From Aerococcaceae bacterium zg-252 (GTDB lineage: Bacteria; Bacillota; Bacilli; Lactobacillales; Aerococcaceae): a stretch of DNA of 64,000 nucleotides. Each line of letters starts with the position of its first letter. The first letter of the stretch is position 1. The position numbers and the translations under genes are program-made. This document shows, in pieces, positions 1 to 11,230 of this stretch. Location: contig CP066204.1 of NCBI GenBank assembly GCA_016237705.1, forward strand, positions 1,672,001-1,736,000. The letters are read 5' to 3'. Under the pieces are notes generated by a model, which did no database searches, had not been told where the DNA came from, and saw only the letters and a list, made by a program, of their open reading frames with translations.

Positions 1-971
<971 letters not shown>

Positions 972-1005
972 TTAATGATTGTTCATTCACATCATAAAAT
1001 GACGA

Positions 1006-1551
1006 TTACGATGTATATACTTCGGGTTTTAATACACCGATGTATGGTAAATTACGATATTTTTGTTGATAATCTAAACCATATCCTACTAAAAATTCAT
1101 TCGGCACTTCAATACCAACATAATCTGCATAAACATCTTTTTCAACACGTGCTTCTGGCTTATCCGTTAAAGTACAAACCTTAACAGATGCTGCTTTACG
1201 ATATTTCAATAAGTCGATAATATAACGCAATGTACGACCTGTATCGATAATATCTTCAATAATTAAAATATGACGTCCTTCAACGGCAGTATCTAAATCC
1301 TTAATAATTTTCACTTCACCTGATGATGATGTGCCACCATGGTAACTTGATACGTCCATAAAATCAATTTCTAAGTAGCAATCCATTTCACGAATAATAT
1401 CCATCATAAAAAGTGCCGCACCACGTAAAATACCGACTACTAATACATCTTTGTCATGGTAATCTTCGGTTAATTGTTTTCCTAATCTTACGGCTGCTTC
1501 TTGGATTTCTTCACGTGTTATAACGACACGTTCAATATCTTTTTCTAACAT
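1006..1551 (-). CDS. hpt: Hypoxanthine-guanine phosphoribosyltransferase
   Basis: Purine salvage enzyme converting hypoxanthine or guanine plus PRPP to IMP or GMP in the cytosol. At 181 residues it has normal family length. The PRPP-binding loop [11 protein letters not shown] lies at about 97-107, and the flexible-loop segment [13 protein letters not shown] at about 68-80 is also typical. Start ATG at 1551 has AGAAGGGA just upstream. The gene lies between tilS and ftsH, as in Bacillus and Enterococcus. In that cluster Hpt and TilS are known to influence ftsH expression, but this window shows nothing direct on regulation. Confidence 0.97.
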   Translation of the reverse strand: MLEKDIERVVITREEIQEAAVRLGKQLTEDYHDKDVLVVGILRGAALFMMDIIREMDCYLEIDFMDVSSYHGGTSSSGEVKIIKDLDTAVEGRHILIIEDIIDTGRTLRYIIDLLKYRKAASVKVCTLTDKPEARVEKDVYADYVGIEVPNEFLVGYGLDYQQKYRNLPYIGVLKPEVYTS

Positions 1552-1665
1552 AATAACGTCCCTTCTTATTCTTTTACGTTCATATCAGATGAAATTAGTG
1601 TTCTCAATCAAACACCTCTTCACCTACCCTTTATGTTTTCTGTCATAATTGTTATTTTAACATAT

Positions 1666-3126
1666 TCAATTTGAATAGTCTTGCAATTTGCGATACAAAA
1701 ATACATAACACTGAGCTTGTGGGTGACGATTGCGATAATGTTTTGATGCGATATGCCCTACAATTGAAATGACTTCATGCTTTTTATCGCACAAGAGCCA
1801 TAATTGCTCTCGCTCCGACATCGGTATTTTTTGGTCAATCATATAGCGACTGACTTTTTTATGAAATACATTCCCTTTGCCGTCATTCAATTCTAATCGG
1901 TCACCCTCATTACGATGTCGTAAATAAAACCCACGTAATTGATGTGGTTTTAAATATAATCTTAACGCATACGGCATTTCAAGCAATTCAGCTGTTGAAA
2001 AATACCGTTCATCAAATAAGCCCACCAATTCTGTTTCGCTTAAATTATGCCAATGATTTAATTGGTTGATATGAATATTAAAATCAACCTGTGTCATATC
2101 TTGCATTTCTTTCGGGTGAATATAAATAAAATCATATTCTCGCCGAGCTACCCAGCCCTCACTCAATTGAAACGTACTATTCGGTAGTCGGTCATTAACA
2201 ATCAATTGGTCAACTCTATCAATTGCTTCTCGGGTATAAGTTGGAATGTCTTCAACTAATCGTTCTTCAAAGAACAAAGTAAGATACACACGCCGTTTAT
2301 CTACTCCCAATTCTGAAAATGCTGGTACATAGAGTACCCACTTATATGCTTGCGAATACATCAACAACATCGGCTCTTCCTGTAAATAGCTGGCATAATG
2401 GACACGATAACTCGCTTGTAATTGTTCTTGCAAGGCGAGCATATTAACTAAAAAATTCGGATTTTCTTCCATGAATAGTGGCAACAAACGTTGTCGCACA
2501 CGATTTCTTAAAAACTTATCATCTTGATTCGTTTCATCTTCAATAAATTGAATGCCACGTTCCTGTGCATATTGTTGAATTTCTTCTTTGCTAATCTTTA
2601 AAAAGGGACGCATCATTTGCACATGTACCGCTCGTTTTTCAGTCGTCATTAATAAACGACGATAATTAGGCTCTATTCCACGCAATCCTCGAAGCGATGT
2701 CCCACGAATCATACGCATCATCACCGTTTCAGCCAAATCATTCAAGTGATGTCCTGTCATCAATATATCCACTGCTTCACGTTCGATAATTTCAGCAAAA
2801 AACGCATATCGAGCATCTCGAGCATTCGCTTCAATATTTTTACTCGCAGGATTCGCCCAATTATGTGAGTAATAAATTAATCCATGTGTTTCAGCTATTT
2901 GCTTAACAAACTCAGCATCTCGGCTGCTCAATTGTCTTAAATTATGATTAAAGTGTGCCACAATTAAACGCTTCGGTTCTTTTAGTTGTGCATTAATTTC
3001 AACCATTACATCAAGTAATACAGTCGAGTCTACCCCACCTGAAATAGCCAATAGAATCGTATTACTCGTAATCCATTCATTCCATTGTTCTAATTGTTGA
3101 TTGATTCGTTGAATAAATTTTTCCAC
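1666..3126 (-). CDS. tilS: tRNA(Ile)-lysidine synthase TilS
   Basis: Essential tRNA modification enzyme: it attaches lysine to C34 of the CAU-anticodon tRNA(Ile), switching it from Met to Ile decoding. The N-type ATP pyrophosphatase PP-loop SGGVDST is at residues 29-35. The conserved HFNHNLR and GHHLNDLAETVMMRMIRG blocks follow, then the TilS C-terminal domain ending near YRKLQDYSN. Length is 486 residues, typical for a Gram-positive TilS. It is separated from yabR by a strong terminator at 3147-3201, so it probably has its own promoter or depends on read-through, although only about 20 bases lie between that hairpin and the start. Confidence 0.96.
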   Translation of the reverse strand: MEKFIQRINQQLEQWNEWITSNTILLAISGGVDSTVLLDVMVEINAQLKEPKRLIVAHFNHNLRQLSSRDAEFVKQIAETHGLIYYSHNWANPASKNIEANARDARYAFFAEIIEREAVDILMTGHHLNDLAETVMMRMIRGTSLRGLRGIEPNYRRLLMTTEKRAVHVQMMRPFLKISKEEIQQYAQERGIQFIEDETNQDDKFLRNRVRQRLLPLFMEENPNFLVNMLALQEQLQASYRVHYASYLQEEPMLLMYSQAYKWVLYVPAFSELGVDKRRVYLTLFFEERLVEDIPTYTREAIDRVDQLIVNDRLPNSTFQLSEGWVARREYDFIYIHPKEMQDMTQVDFNIHINQLNHWHNLSETELVGLFDERYFSTAELLEMPYALRLYLKPHQLRGFYLRHRNEGDRLELNDGKGNVFHKKVSRYMIDQKIPMSEREQLWLLCDKKHEVISIVGHIASKHYRNRHPQAQCYVFLYRKLQDYSN

Positions 3127-3146
3127 TTACTTCACCTCATTTCTAT

Positions 3147-3201
3147 ACAAAAAACGTCACCCGTTTCCTGCCTTTTTTATGGCAAAAAACGGTATGACGT
3201 T
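3147..3201 (-). terminator. Intrinsic terminator after yabR
   Basis: On the minus strand AACGTCA-ta-CCGTTT pairs with AAACGG-g-TGACGTT around an inner GCC/GGC pairing, followed by a run of T. It sits 50 bases downstream of yabR and directly before tilS, so it would end or attenuate transcripts from divIC-yabR. Confidence 0.85.
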
Positions 3202-3250
3202 ATAACATTAATTTTTCACGTTTGAATGCCTTAAACTTTGAAAGTTAATA

Positions 3251-3766
3251 CTAACTGCGACGTCCCCCACGTCCTCCACGTTTCCCTTCAGTATTACGTT
3301 TAAGTGAAGTTAAGCGGTCCTCACTGTCCTTCAAAAAATTGCTCATCAATTGGTCAAAATCAGTGTTTGAACGAATAGATGAACTAGCTGAGCTAGCATT
3401 TGGATTACTTGGTCGGTGGGAAGTTTTATTCATGTCATTACGTTTCGCAAAACGTGGTTCTTGTTCGCCTTGCTCTTTTTTATCGAAAGGACGTCTTGTT
3501 TGTGGACGTGCCGGACGATTTTCAACTGGTTTATCAACAGCTTGACGAATCGATAAACTTACTTTTCCGTCCTCTGCCACAGATAATACTTTGACTTCAA
3601 CTTCTTGTCCAACTGTTAATACCGTATTAATATCCTTAACGAATCCGTCGGATACTTCACTAATATGAACCAATCCTGATTGTTTTTCTGGCAATTCAAT
3701 GAAAGCTCCAAAATGTGTAATCCCAGTAACCTTCCCTGACAGTTTTTGACCTACTTCAATTGACAT
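3251..3766 (-). CDS. yabR: S1-domain RNA-binding protein (YabR/GSP13 family)
   Basis: Residues 1-73 form a single S1 OB-fold RNA-binding domain: a GQKLSGKVTGITHFGAFIEL start, then SGLVHISEVSDGFV, then VGQEVEVKVLSV and KVSLSIRQ. The rest is low-complexity and basic, rich in Arg/Lys/Pro/Ser, and ends in an RGGRGGRRS tail typical of RNA-contacting disordered tails. Related proteins bind ribosomes or mRNA as post-transcriptional regulators (CvfD in pneumococcus). It lies between divIC and tilS, the standard position. ATG at 3766 is preceded by AGGAGG. The family call is secure; the exact RNA target is unknown. Confidence 0.9.
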   Translation of the reverse strand: MSIEVGQKLSGKVTGITHFGAFIELPEKQSGLVHISEVSDGFVKDINTVLTVGQEVEVKVLSVAEDGKVSLSIRQAVDKPVENRPARPQTRRPFDKKEQGEQEPRFAKRNDMNKTSHRPSNPNASSASSSIRSNTDFDQLMSNFLKDSEDRLTSLKRNTEGKRGGRGGRRS

Positions 3767-3814
3767 AAATACTTAGTTCCTCCTTAAAATTCAGACCTTT
3801 CGTCTGTGTTCATC

Positions 3815-4174
3815 TCAATTGTCTTCTTCGTTACTTGTCGTTTTAACTTCCTTACCAAAGTCAAAAATAACTTCCCCAGGCTTCGAATAATAATAATCCC
3901 TACGTGCTACCTGAGCTAAATAATCTTCATCTTGCGCCTGTTGATATTCTTGTTGTGCTTGCCGATTCTTTTCAACTGCTTGCTTATTATCAATTTGCGC
4001 TTGTGCAAGTTGCATCATCACTTCTTCTTTTTTTTCAATCACTTGCCACAAAGACCAGCTTGAAACACCAATGATGAATAAACAAAATAATAAGACGATT
4101 TTACTAACACCTTTACGTTTTTTCTGTTGAGACTGTGCCGTATAATTTTCCCTATTATGTTTCATTTGCTTCAC
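3815..4174 (-). CDS. divIC: Septum formation initiator DivIC
   Basis: Bitopic cell division protein that partners FtsL and DivIB at the septum. The 119-residue chain has a basic cytoplasmic N-terminus (about 1-25), one membrane helix at about 26-46, and an extracytoplasmic coiled coil rich in Gln, Glu and Lys at about 47-90. It ends with the DYLAQVARRDYYYSKPGEVIF block that is diagnostic of the DivIC/FtsB family. It is placed between rqcP and yabR, as in other Firmicutes. Confidence 0.93.
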   Translation of the reverse strand: MKQMKHNRENYTAQSQQKKRKGVSKIVLLFCLFIIGVSSWSLWQVIEKKEEVMMQLAQAQIDNKQAVEKNRQAQQEYQQAQDEDYLAQVARRDYYYSKPGEVIFDFGKEVKTTSNEEDN

Positions 4175-4323
4175 CTCTCATACAGATTGAGTATACCACC
4201 CTATCCCATGAATTGCTATGAAAAACTGTGAAATAGTGTCTATTTTTTTCAAATATTCGGTTTGATATTGCATACTCACTATCAGCTAACAATAAGAATC
4301 TCTTATATCAAATGCTACAAGCA

Positions 4324-4614
4324 TTAAGCTAAAAATTCATCTTTATCTTCAACTTTTGATTCAAGACGTTCTTCAGCAATGATTTTGTATAAATCAGCTG
4401 CCTCTGCTTTTTTCGTTGTATCTTGAATCGCTGAAATTTCCACTGTTAATAAACGATTACCAAAACGAATCGTTAATTCATCGCCAACTTTAACGGTACT
4501 GCTTGATTTTCCCACTGTTCCATTAATTGTAATACGTCCTTGGTCTGCTACTTCTTTTGCCACTGTACGACGTTTAATTAAACGTGATACTTTTAAAAAT
4601 TTATCTAATCTCAT
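4324..4614 (-). CDS. rqcP: RqcP (YabO), S4-domain ribosome quality-control factor
   Basis: Small S4-fold RNA-binding protein that works with RqcH to add poly-alanine tails on stalled 50S subunits. An open frame extends 30 codons upstream of 4614, but those codons overlap the 3' end of mfd. The real start is ATG at 4614, which gives [16 protein letters not shown], the canonical S4 N-terminus, and has AGAAAGGA 10 bases upstream. The mature chain is 96 residues. The S4 core covers 1-60; the C-terminal tail is acidic. It starts 21 bases after the mfd stop and is probably co-transcribed with it. Confidence 0.95.
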   Translation of the reverse strand: MRLDKFLKVSRLIKRRTVAKEVADQGRITINGTVGKSSSTVKVGDELTIRFGNRLLTVEISAIQDTTKKAEAADLYKIIAEERLESKVEDKDEFLA

Positions 4615-4634
4615 GTATATCGTTTCCTTTCTAT

Positions 4635-7600
4635 TTAATTGGTAACTTCTGCTTGATTCATCGTTTGAATATTGCGTGCAAATTGTTTCAAATAATTTAA
4701 CCACTGATCTGCAGCCAATCCTTTAATGTTAAAACCAACTCGTAGCTCACCTTCATTAACTGCCACTTGCATTTTCACCGGTATATCTTGCATCGCTTCA
4801 AAAATTTTAACTCCTTGCAATTTAGCCGTCATTTTGTCATTGAAATCAACAAAGACTTTGTCTGCTTTTTGCTTAATGCGAATAATACCAGCAGATAGAC
4901 CATAATATTTAATTAAAGCAATCTCTAATAAATCAGCGACTTCATCTGGAAATTCACCAAAACGGTCAATCAATTGGTCTTGCACTTGACGATAATTTTC
5001 TTCCGATTCAATATGTTGAATCGCTTTATAGACAGCAATCTTCTGACGTTCATCTTCGATATATGATGACGGAATATAGGCATCTACCAATAAATCCCAC
5101 TCAATCGAATCGGAGGCAGCACTATCTTTATGTCGAGATAGACCACGTTTCATATCGACGGCTTCTTTTAACATTTGAGAGTATAAATCAAATCCGACCG
5201 AATCAATAAATCCAGACTGCTGCTTACCTAATAAGTTTCCTGCACCACGAATGGACAAATCACGCATCGCAATTTTAAATCCAGAACCTAACTCGGTAAA
5301 TTCTTGAATCGCTTGTAGACGTTTTTCGCTGACTTCACTCAATTGTTTAAATGGCTCGTACATTAAATAGGCATAGGCCACACGATTCGTCCGTCCAACA
5401 CGACCACGCAACTGATACAATGTCGATAAGCCCATATGGTCTGCCATATCAATAAACAAGGTGTTAGCATTCGGAATATCTACCCCTGTTTCAATAATCG
5501 TGGTGGTTACCAACACATCGTAAACCCCTTGAATAAAATCAATCAAAATGGTTTCCAATTGCACTTCTGTCATTTGACCATGTGCAATCGCAATTCGTGC
5601 GTCGGGTACAAGATCAGCAATTTCATTGGCACGTTGTTCAATCGTTGCTACTCGATTATATAGGTAGAAACATTGCCCACCACGTGCTAATTCACGTTCA
5701 ATAGCTGATTTTATCGCACCGTCATTACGTTCCATAACATACGTTTGAACAGGGAAACGATTATTCGGTGGTGTTTCAATTACTGATAAGTCACGCACAC
5801 CAATCATCGACATATGTAAAGTTCGTGGAATCGGCGTTGCCGTCAATGTTAACACGTCGACTTGAGATTTTAATTGTTTTAACCGTTCTTTATGACGCAC
5901 ACCAAAGCGTTGTTCTTCATCGACAACCAATAATCCTAAATCTGAAAAAGTAATGTCTTTCGATAAAACTCGGTGCGTTCCGACTACAATATCAATCTGC
6001 CCTAGTGCCAATTTTTCAAGCGTTTCTTCTTGTTTTTTCTTCGATACAAAACGACTTAATAATCCTATCTTCACAGGAAAATCAGCAAAGCGCTCCACCA
6101 ATGAATTATAGTGTTGTTGTGCTAAAATCGTAGTCGGCACAAGGAACGCAACTTGTTTACCGTCCATTACAGCTTTAAATGCTGCTCGCATCGCCACTTC
6201 CGTCTTACCATATCCCACATCACCAACAAGCAAACGATCCATTGGACGAATTTTTTCCATATCGGCTTTTATTTCTTGTGCACTTCGCAATTGGTCATCC
6301 GTTTCTGCATAGGCAAATGCTTTCTCAAATAATTCTTGTTCAGGTGTATCTTTCGAAAATGCATAACCACGTTGGCTCTCACGTTTCGCATATAACTCAA
6401 TTAATTCATCGGCAATATCTTCAATTTTAGTGGCAATTTTTCGTTTCGTTTTCGCCCAGTCGCTCGTTCCTAATTTATTTAATTTCGGTTTTTTTGACTC
6501 GGACGCTACATATTTTTGTAGCAATTGAATTTGGTCTACTGGAATTAAAATACGTGCATTATCTTGATACACAATAGCTAGCATATCACGGTGAACACCG
6601 TTGATTTCAATTGTATCAATTCCAGTGTATTTCCCAATCCCATGATTAATATGCACGACATAATCGCCGATTTCCAATTCATTATAGCTCTTAATTCGTT
6701 CTGCATTCGATAAATTTTGTTGTCGAGCAACTCGTTTTTTAACTTGATTAAACAACTCTTTCTCAGTCAAAACAACCCATTTCATCAAAGGTAATTCAAA
6801 CCCATTGGACAGCTGACCAACAACCACATTGACTACTTTTTCAATCGGTTGACTTGACTCTTGCAGTATCACTGGGGTAATCTCATTTTCTTCAAAGATA
6901 CGAATAATTTTACGAGCCTCTTCCAATGTCGGTGCAACAACTTGAATACTATGATTTTGTTGCAACCAATGGTCAATTTCAGCTTTAACAACTGGCATTT
7001 GATTGAAAAATTGATTCATACTACGAAAATGCACATGATGAATCGCCTTAAAGGTTAAGTTACCTAAACCTTTTTGGATAACAGAACAATACACTTTCGC
7101 TTGTTGAGCATGCTTAATCGCATCAATAGCTGATAATTTAATTGACAGCCCAGGCATTAAGTCCCCTTTTAATACTTCTTGCTCAATCCAAAAATTATCT
7201 TCATCAAATGCTTGACGTTCTCGATTATGCACTCGGTCTAACTCATTAATGATGAGTAAGCCGTCACTCGCTAAATAATCAATTAAAGTTGTCCCTTTCG
7301 CATCAATATATTCTAAGTAAGCAGTGGCATGATGAAGAACCTCACCCTCCATAAGTGCATCTAAATGGTCACCCATTCGACGCTTAGACACTTGTTGCAA
7401 TGATTCATCACTCATTTTAGCCGTTCGTTTGGCTAAATCATCACGCAGTTTAGGTAACAAGCGGCGTTGCTCGTCTAAGCTGAATAATAAATCCATAACT
7501 GGCAAAACATGCACTTCTTCAATATTTTCAATCGAAGTCTGTGTTTCCGCATCGAAATAACGCATCGAATCAATTTCCGTATCAAAAAAATCAATCCGCA

Positions 7601-8171
7601 CCGGATAAGGCAAATTCAATGGATAGAAATCAACAATACTGCCTCGAATACTGTATTCACCTGGCGATTGCACCATTGTTTGTCTTGAATAACCTAAATA
7701 CGCTAAACGCTTTTCAAGTTCAAAACGTTCAATATCTGTTCCTACCGTCAATTTCAATTGAGCATTTCGCCATACTTCCACTGGTGTAAGACGTTTACGC
7801 AACCCTAATCCCGATGTAATAATTACACATGGTTCGCCACTCGCTAACGCTGCTAACGACTCTACTCGCATCATCTGATTATCAAATGACGCAAATGAAA
7901 ATTCCAGTGCCATTGACTCTTCCACTGCAAAATGCAACACCGGTACATCTGGCAATAATGCTTGTAAATCCTCAACTAATTGAGTTAATCGTGTTGCGAC
8001 TGGCTCAACGATTAATAATTGACGTGGATTCTCCTTAAATAATTGTGCCCACAAAACAGCACGTGCACTATCATCAATACCTGTTACTAACTGATTCATT
8101 TCAGGTTTAAGATATTTTTGTAAATCGGTCACTACCTCTCGAAAAGGTAACTGATTTAATTGTTCAATCAT
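4635..8171 (-). CDS. mfd: Transcription-repair coupling factor Mfd
   Basis: Large SF2 translocase that removes stalled RNA polymerase from DNA lesions and recruits UvrA. Its length of 1178 residues is normal. Visible blocks in order: UvrB-homology region (about 1-350), the RNA polymerase interacting domain with [17 protein letters not shown] near 510, Walker [13 protein letters not shown] near 655, the DEEQ helicase motif near 758, the [10 protein letters not shown] block, and motif [12 protein letters not shown]-terminal TRCF domain follows. A TATAAT hexamer on the minus strand at 8197-8202 lies 26 bases upstream of the start. Confidence 0.97.
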   Translation of the reverse strand: MIEQLNQLPFREVVTDLQKYLKPEMNQLVTGIDDSARAVLWAQLFKENPRQLLIVEPVATRLTQLVEDLQALLPDVPVLHFAVEESMALEFSFASFDNQMMRVESLAALASGEPCVIITSGLGLRKRLTPVEVWRNAQLKLTVGTDIERFELEKRLAYLGYSRQTMVQSPGEYSIRGSIVDFYPLNLPYPVRIDFFDTEIDSMRYFDAETQTSIENIEEVHVLPVMDLLFSLDEQRRLLPKLRDDLAKRTAKMSDESLQQVSKRRMGDHLDALMEGEVLHHATAYLEYIDAKGTTLIDYLASDGLLIINELDRVHNRERQAFDEDNFWIEQEVLKGDLMPGLSIKLSAIDAIKHAQQAKVYCSVIQKGLGNLTFKAIHHVHFRSMNQFFNQMPVVKAEIDHWLQQNHSIQVVAPTLEEARKIIRIFEENEITPVILQESSQPIEKVVNVVVGQLSNGFELPLMKWVVLTEKELFNQVKKRVARQQNLSNAERIKSYNELEIGDYVVHINHGIGKYTGIDTIEINGVHRDMLAIVYQDNARILIPVDQIQLLQKYVASESKKPKLNKLGTSDWAKTKRKIATKIEDIADELIELYAKRESQRGYAFSKDTPEQELFEKAFAYAETDDQLRSAQEIKADMEKIRPMDRLLVGDVGYGKTEVAMRAAFKAVMDGKQVAFLVPTTILAQQHYNSLVERFADFPVKIGLLSRFVSKKKQEETLEKLALGQIDIVVGTHRVLSKDITFSDLGLLVVDEEQRFGVRHKERLKQLKSQVDVLTLTATPIPRTLHMSMIGVRDLSVIETPPNNRFPVQTYVMERNDGAIKSAIERELARGGQCFYLYNRVATIEQRANEIADLVPDARIAIAHGQMTEVQLETILIDFIQGVYDVLVTTTIIETGVDIPNANTLFIDMADHMGLSTLYQLRGRVGRTNRVAYAYLMYEPFKQLSEVSEKRLQAIQEFTELGSGFKIAMRDLSIRGAGNLLGKQQSGFIDSVGFDLYSQMLKEAVDMKRGLSRHKDSAASDSIEWDLLVDAYIPSSYIEDERQKIAVYKAIQHIESEENYRQVQDQLIDRFGEFPDEVADLLEIALIKYYGLSAGIIRIKQKADKVFVDFNDKMTAKLQGVKIFEAMQDIPVKMQVAVNEGELRVGFNIKGLAADQWLNYLKQFARNIQTMNQAEVTN

Positions 8172-8209
8172 TCCGATATTTTCTCCTTATTTTCATATTA
8201 TACTAATCC

Positions 8210-8253
8210 AAACAAGAAACAACCTTACGAATATACTCATCGCAAGGTTTCTT
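8210..8253 (-). terminator. Probable terminator between pth and mfd
   Basis: The minus strand reads AAGAAACCTTGCGA, an 8-10 base loop, then TTCGTAAGGTTGTTTCTT and T-rich sequence. The stem is imperfect (two mismatches), and the U tract is weak, so termination may be partial. Confidence 0.5.
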
Positions 8254-8287
8254 ACTCTGTCTATTGTCTTTTACTTATTAAACTACT

Positions 8288-8854
8288 TTATTTCTGATTA
8301 TATTGATTCATCGTTAAGACAAAATCATCTTGAGCAATCCAATGTTCAATCGCATCAACTGTTTTGTCAATGGCTTGATTAATCGTCGCACGTTCATCTT
8401 CATCAAACACTTGCAACACATGGTCGACTACTTTCCAACCTGGTTTTGGACGACCGATACCTACTTTAATACGATTAAATTCTTGGCTACCAAGCATTTC
8501 AATAATACTCTTAATCCCATTATGACCACCCGAACTACCATTTTGACGTAAACGAATGCGACCAGGTGTCAAATCTAAATCATCATAAATGACTAATATA
8601 TCTTCCATTCCGATACCAAAATAACTCATAAACGGCAATAAAGCCTCTCCGGATAAATTCATATAAGTGTATGGTTTCATAAAGTAAATGCGTTCACCAT
8701 TATGGTGCCATACACAATAATCAGCACGAAACTTTTCATCAGTCATCGATAATTGGTGTTTCGCTAAAAATTCATCTACCACATCAAAGCCCACATTATG
8801 ACGTGTATGGGCATATTTTTCACCAGGATTCCCTAATCCAATTATTAATTTCAT
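8288..8854 (-). CDS. pth: Peptidyl-tRNA hydrolase
   Basis: Recycles peptidyl-tRNAs released by stalled ribosomes by hydrolysing the ester bond. The chain is 188 residues, normal for bacterial Pth. Conserved blocks: IGLGNPGEKYAHTRHNVGF with the catalytic His near residue 20, KPYTYMNLSGEAL with the conserved Asn, IYDDLDLTPGRIRLRQNGSSGGHNG, and FNRIKVGIGRP. It heads the minus-strand pth-mfd cluster and has its own well-formed promoter upstream. Confidence 0.97.
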   Translation of the reverse strand: MKLIIGLGNPGEKYAHTRHNVGFDVVDEFLAKHQLSMTDEKFRADYCVWHHNGERIYFMKPYTYMNLSGEALLPFMSYFGIGMEDILVIYDDLDLTPGRIRLRQNGSSGGHNGIKSIIEMLGSQEFNRIKVGIGRPKPGWKVVDHVLQVFDEDERATINQAIDKTVDAIEHWIAQDDFVLTMNQYNQK

Positions 8855-8949
8855 TCTTTCACCTTTATTTCAATTATATCTCTATTAACACTGCCATAAA
8901 TGATAGAACAAACACACCCTATCACCACGCTACTCTGTTTATCTTTCGT

Positions 8950-8978
8950 ATTATACCATATAACCTGTAAAATGTCTT
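8950..8978 (-). promoter_or_regulatory. Promoter of pth
   Basis: On the minus strand AAGACA (8973-8978) and TATAAT (8950-8955) are separated by 17 bases. A TGG directly before the -10 gives an extended -10. It lies 95 bases upstream of the pth start. Confidence 0.65.
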
Positions 8979-8985
8979 TGATTAA

Positions 8986-9024
8986 AAACTGTTATAATTT
9001 TATAAATAAACTGTTATAATTTTA
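8986..9024. repeat. Two 17-bp direct repeats, 22-bp period, in pth-ldh gap
   Basis: The sequence AAACTGTTATAATTTTA occurs at 8986-9002 and again, identically, at 9008-9024. The 22-bp spacing is two helical turns, so two protein dimers could bind the same face. It lies in the 357-bp divergent gap between pth and ldh. A candidate operator; the factor is unknown. Confidence 0.5.
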
Positions 9025-9068
9025 AATACGTTTCATTATCCCTAACATTCGAATTATCAAGAAAATAT

Positions 9069-9082
9069 TTTAAAACGCTTGG
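9069..9082 (+). promoter_or_regulatory. Candidate catabolite (cre) site upstream of ldh
   Basis: TTTAAAACGCTTGG matches the CcpA cre core AAAACGCTT but lacks the leading TG. It lies about 130 bases before the ldh start, which suits CcpA activation of lactate dehydrogenase, as known in lactic acid bacteria. Inference from motif only. Confidence 0.35.
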
Positions 9083-9178
9083 CACAAAACCTGTTAATAC
9101 AGTTTTTATCAACCGTTTTCAAAATTTATTCTCTGTTTTTTTGTCTAGATTAGTCTTTCATTTTTCGAAAATTAGTGT

Positions 9179-9203
9179 TATACTATTAAAAAATGAATGG
9201 AGG
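9179..9203 (+). promoter_or_regulatory. ldh -10 element and ribosome-binding site
   Basis: TATACT at 9179-9184 is the best -10. GGAGG at 9199-9203 lies 8 bases before ATG at 9212. No clean -35 is seen 17 bases upstream (TTTCAT), which would fit a promoter needing an activator. The 5' leader would be very short, about 20 bases. Confidence 0.5.
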
Positions 9204-9211
9204 TCGTGTAA

Positions 9212-10174
9212 ATGCAACAAACACTATCAAAAAGTAAAATTATTTTAGTTGGTGACGGTGCTGTCGGTTCAAGTTTCGCTTTTGCAACAGTCACACAAAA
9301 TATCGGTCGTGAATTAGGAATTATCGATATTGACGCTAAAAAAACTGAGGGAGACGCACTAGACTTAGCAAGCGCCTTAGCGTTTACAGCTCCTAAAAAA
9401 ATCTACGCTGCTACATACGCTGATTGCCACGACGCTGATATTGTGGTTATCACTGCTGGAGCTGCTCAAAAACCAGGTGAAACTCGTTTAGATTTAGTTC
9501 ATAAAAACTTAAATATCTTTAAAGGGATTATTAAATCAATTGTAGACTCTGGATTTAACGGTATCTTTTTAATCGCTGCTAACCCAGTAGATGTCTTAAC
9601 TTATGCAACATGGAAATTCTCTGGTTTCCCTAAAGAACGTGTTATCGGTTCTGGTACATCATTAGATACAGCTCGTTTCCGTCAACGCATTGCTGAATTA
9701 ATCAATGTTGACGCTCGTAATGTTCATGGCTATATTTTAGGTGAACATGGCGATACAGAGTTTCCAGTATGGTCACACGCAAACATCGGTGGTTTACAAA
9801 TCGCTGAATGGGTAAAACGTCACCCTGAAGTTGACGAAGAAGAATTAGTTAACATCTTCTTTAAAGTTCGTGACGCTGCTTATGAAATTATCGAGAAAAA
9901 AGGTGCTACTTACTATGGTATCGCCGTTGCCTTAGCAAGCATTTGTAAAGCAATCTTAGATGATAACAAAGCCGTTTTCCCAGTGTCAGTTTATTTAGAC
10001 GGTGAATACGGACAAGAAGATATTTTCATCGGAGCACCAGCCGTTATCGGTCGCCATGGTATCGAAAGTGTTATTGAAATCCCATTGAATGATGCCGAAT
10101 CAGAACGTATGGACTTATCTGCTAAAACATTGAAAAAAGTTATCAACGACGGTTTTGCATTATTAAATAATTAA
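9212..10174 (+). CDS. ldh: L-lactate dehydrogenase
   Basis: Reduces pyruvate to L-lactate and regenerates NAD+, the closing step of homolactic fermentation. The Rossmann NAD motif [12 protein letters not shown] is at about 13-24. The substrate-loop region, the NPVDVLTY block, and the catalytic-His signature [12 protein letters not shown] near 177-188 are all present. Its length of 320 residues is typical. It is monocistronic: own promoter region and a strong terminator right after. Codon use is biased to preferred codons, as expected for a highly expressed glycolytic gene. Confidence 0.97.
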   Translation: MQQTLSKSKIILVGDGAVGSSFAFATVTQNIGRELGIIDIDAKKTEGDALDLASALAFTAPKKIYAATYADCHDADIVVITAGAAQKPGETRLDLVHKNLNIFKGIIKSIVDSGFNGIFLIAANPVDVLTYATWKFSGFPKERVIGSGTSLDTARFRQRIAELINVDARNVHGYILGEHGDTEFPVWSHANIGGLQIAEWVKRHPEVDEEELVNIFFKVRDAAYEIIEKKGATYYGIAVALASICKAILDDNKAVFPVSVYLDGEYGQEDIFIGAPAVIGRHGIESVIEIPLNDAESERMDLSAKTLKKVINDGFALLNN

Positions 10175-10183
10175 TAACTATCT

Positions 10184-10224
10184 CCACATCTCTTTCCCAC
10201 AACTATAAGAGATGTGGATTTTTG
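10184..10224 (+). terminator. Terminator of ldh
   Basis: A perfect stem CCACATCTCTT / AAGAGATGTGG, followed by ATTTTTG, starts 10 bases after the ldh stop. Confidence 0.9.
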
Positions 10225-10230
10225 ATACAC

Positions 10231-10269
10231 AAAAACAGCCTCCCCTACCGAAATGGTAAGAAAGGCTGT
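10231..10269 (-). terminator. Terminator of the pepP-asp23-nusB unit
   Basis: On the minus strand ACAGCCT...ACC pairs with GGT...AGGCTGT around an ATTTC loop, followed by TTTTTG. It faces the ldh terminator and separates the two convergent units. Confidence 0.85.
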
Positions 10270-10330
10270 AAGAAAGGCTGCAATAAATTCTGTTGTCATT
10301 TAAAATGATTGGCAAACACATGAAAATCCG

Positions 10331-10801
10331 TTACGCTTCTTGATGTTGATTCAAGTACTCTAACAATACACCACTGACAAAGCGACGTGATTTTTCATCA
10401 CTGAATAATTTACTTAAATCAATTGCCTCGTTGACTGCCACTTTCGCTGGCACTAATTCACGGTCGACATAAAGCAACTCATAGAACGCTACACGTAAGA
10501 CAACTAAGTCGATTTTCGCTAAACGGTCAATCGTCCAATCTGATAAAAAGGACTCAATTTCACGGTCAATCGCCTCTTGATGTTCCAGTACACCATTCAC
10601 GATTTCGTATAAGTAAGCATCGCCTACCTCATCAAAACCAGCATCTGGGTCATTTCCAGCTTCCAAAGCAAAGGCAGTTGCTACTTCTACGGTCAAATAC
10701 TCTGGTGCTTCAATCAATTGAAACAATGTCTGAACAGCTTTTTCACGCACTTGGCGTCGTTTTACTAACTTATTTTTCAAGCGAGTCACCATTTTCATCA
10801 T
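10331..10801 (-). CDS. nusB: Transcription antitermination factor NusB
   Basis: All-helical protein that binds boxA RNA with NusE (S10) and supports rRNA antitermination. Family blocks: RRQVREKAVQTLFQL at the start, LSDWTIDRLAKIDLVVLRVAFYELLY in the middle, and VNEAIDLSKLFSDEKSRRFVSGVL near the end. The frame overlaps the asp23 gene by 32 bases. Several starts are possible (ATG 10801, 10798, 10792, or GTG 10789), and none has a clear ribosome-binding site, so coupling to asp23 translation is likely. The conserved part begins about 15 residues in. Confidence 0.93.
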   Translation of the reverse strand: MMKMVTRLKNKLVKRRQVREKAVQTLFQLIEAPEYLTVEVATAFALEAGNDPDAGFDEVGDAYLYEIVNGVLEHQEAIDREIESFLSDWTIDRLAKIDLVVLRVAFYELLYVDRELVPAKVAVNEAIDLSKLFSDEKSRRFVSGVLLEYLNQHQEA

Positions 10802-11201
10802 CTAAATGAAAGAAATCTGCTTGTGCATTATCCGTTTCAATCGAAAGTACATGCACATTCACTTCATCAATCACTAAATCTGTCATAAATAATATTTGTT
10901 CTTTCACGCGTGATTGAACTTGCATTGCAACTTCTGGTACTGAATAACCATATTTCACTTGAATATCCAAATCAATCGAAATAGATGTTTCATTACGACG
11001 TACTTTCGCCCCAATTTTTTCACGCTCTAGGCTAAAGAAACTGCCCGAAATTTTTTGGAAAGAAGAATTTGTGTTATAAATCCCCTCAACTTTTGTCGCT
11101 GCTTTGGCAGCAATCGTTTCTAATACCGTTGTCGTAATATTAATTTCACCCAAATGATTATCATGTTGTGTTTCGAATGGAATTGATGTTTGTTTCGCCA
11201 T
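10770..11201 (-). CDS. Asp23/Gls24 family protein (YqhY-like)
   Basis: 143-residue DUF322 protein. The core runs from LGEINITTTVLETIAAKAATKVEGI through SISIDLDIQVKYGYSVPEVAMQVQSRVKEQI to VDEVNVHVLSIE. In Bacillus the paralog YqhY lies next to accBC and nusB, and its loss perturbs acetyl-CoA carboxylase. Here the acc genes and efp are missing, and the gene sits between the Xaa-Pro peptidase and nusB. It has no signal peptide. ATG at 11201 has a clear GGAGGA upstream. Confidence 0.9.
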   Translation of the reverse strand: MAKQTSIPFETQHDNHLGEINITTTVLETIAAKAATKVEGIYNTNSSFQKISGSFFSLEREKIGAKVRRNETSISIDLDIQVKYGYSVPEVAMQVQSRVKEQILFMTDLVIDEVNVHVLSIETDNAQADFFHLDDENGDSLEK

Positions 11202-11230
11202 ATCATTTTCCTCCTGCTTTATTCAATATT

